Positions 6,565-6,789 of a stretch of DNA of 6,789 nucleotides are shown here, piece after piece. The stretch lies in assembly GCA_029938985.1 (NCBI GenBank), contig JAOZTW010000280.1:1-6789 (forward strand), read 5' to 3'. Numbering within the stretch: the stretch's first letter is position 1; each line of letters starts with the position of its first letter. The translations under genes were made by a program, and so were the position numbers. This DNA comes from Bacteroidales bacterium. Its GTDB lineage: Bacteria; Bacteroidota; Bacteroidia; Bacteroidales; JAOZQN01. Below the pieces are notes generated by a model that was given only the letters and a program-made list of their open reading frames with translations, had not been told where the DNA came from and did not search any database.

Positions 6565-6726
6565 TTAATCTATATTTTGTGCAAACCTAAAACCCAAAAA
6601 ACTTGCTTTATAATCTGGTGCCATTTTACTACGCTTTGCTATTCTACACGATGATAATTGACTACGCCAACTTCCTCCTCGCATTATACGAGTTCAACTG
6701 GGAGTGAGAAATACTTGATTTTTTTT
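6565..6726 (-). pseudogene. remnant 3' end of a second FGE-sulfatase-like gene
   Basis: Read on the minus strand in one frame and ending at TAA (6565-6567), this stretch encodes RIMRGGSWRSQ, then SSCRIAKRSKMAPDYKASF and LGFRFAQNID. It aligns without gaps to the last ~54 codons of the large TIR/FGE gene. By hand count 26 of about 155 bases differ (~83% identity), many at third positions. An in-frame TGA at 6694-6696 replaces a Gln codon of the intact copy, a further TAA lies at 6733-6735, and similarity fades above about 6726. It is therefore a truncated, dead paralogue end, not an active gene. The differences suggest that it diverged under selection before it broke. Bases 6727-6789 show nothing I can identify. 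A longer remnant beyond the window edge cannot be excluded. Confidence 0.8.
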
Positions 6727-6789
6727 AGGTCTTTACTGAAAAGTCGGGAAAACTATTCTTGTAATAATTAACTATCTGTTTTTCAAAGA

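Overview
The window reads as chromosomal DNA of a low-G+C member of the Bacteroidota. Three things point there: a secreted protein ending in a type IX secretion (T9SS) type-A sorting domain, starts preceded by A/T-rich leaders with no Shine-Dalgarno, and a candidate promoter of the Bacteroidota TTG / TAnnTTTG type. I cannot name a genus.

Layout. Bases 1-41 may be the last codons of an upstream gene. After three tandem AATAACTT units, a plus-strand gene (67-1203) encodes a T9SS-exported surface or secreted protein. It meets a minus-strand pair head to head across a 180-bp gap that holds a perfect 14-bp hairpin. The minus-strand pair is transcribed from the right: a 1260-residue multidomain protein (2519-6301), then 4 bp later a GT-B family 4 glycosyltransferase (1384-2514). 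Upstream of the large gene is an AT-rich leader with a plausible promoter. Upstream of that is a broken copy (6565-6726) of the last ~54 codons of the large gene.

The centrepiece is the 1260-residue protein. Its order is: nucleoside 2-deoxyribosyltransferase-like (NDT/DRHyd) domain, three repeats of a TIR domain plus helical linker, a transmembrane helix with a basic cytoplasmic-side flank, a TPR-like helical segment, and a C-terminal formylglycine-generating-enzyme-like (FGE/SUMF1) domain that lacks the catalytic Cys pair. This looks like a signalling or immune receptor: a probable ligand-binding FGE-fold domain at one end, and up to four Rossmann-like domains of families acting on N-glycosidic bonds of NAD or nucleosides at the other. 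TIR modules 1 and 3 look intact; module 2 is partly degenerate. A role in antiphage or nucleotide-based conflict is inference.

The glycosyltransferase carries a run of ten G inside its first conserved motif, very unusual in DNA this AT-rich. It could act as a slippage switch, or it could be a sequencing error hotspot. No transposase, integrase, reverse transcriptase, tRNA, rRNA or CRISPR array was seen.
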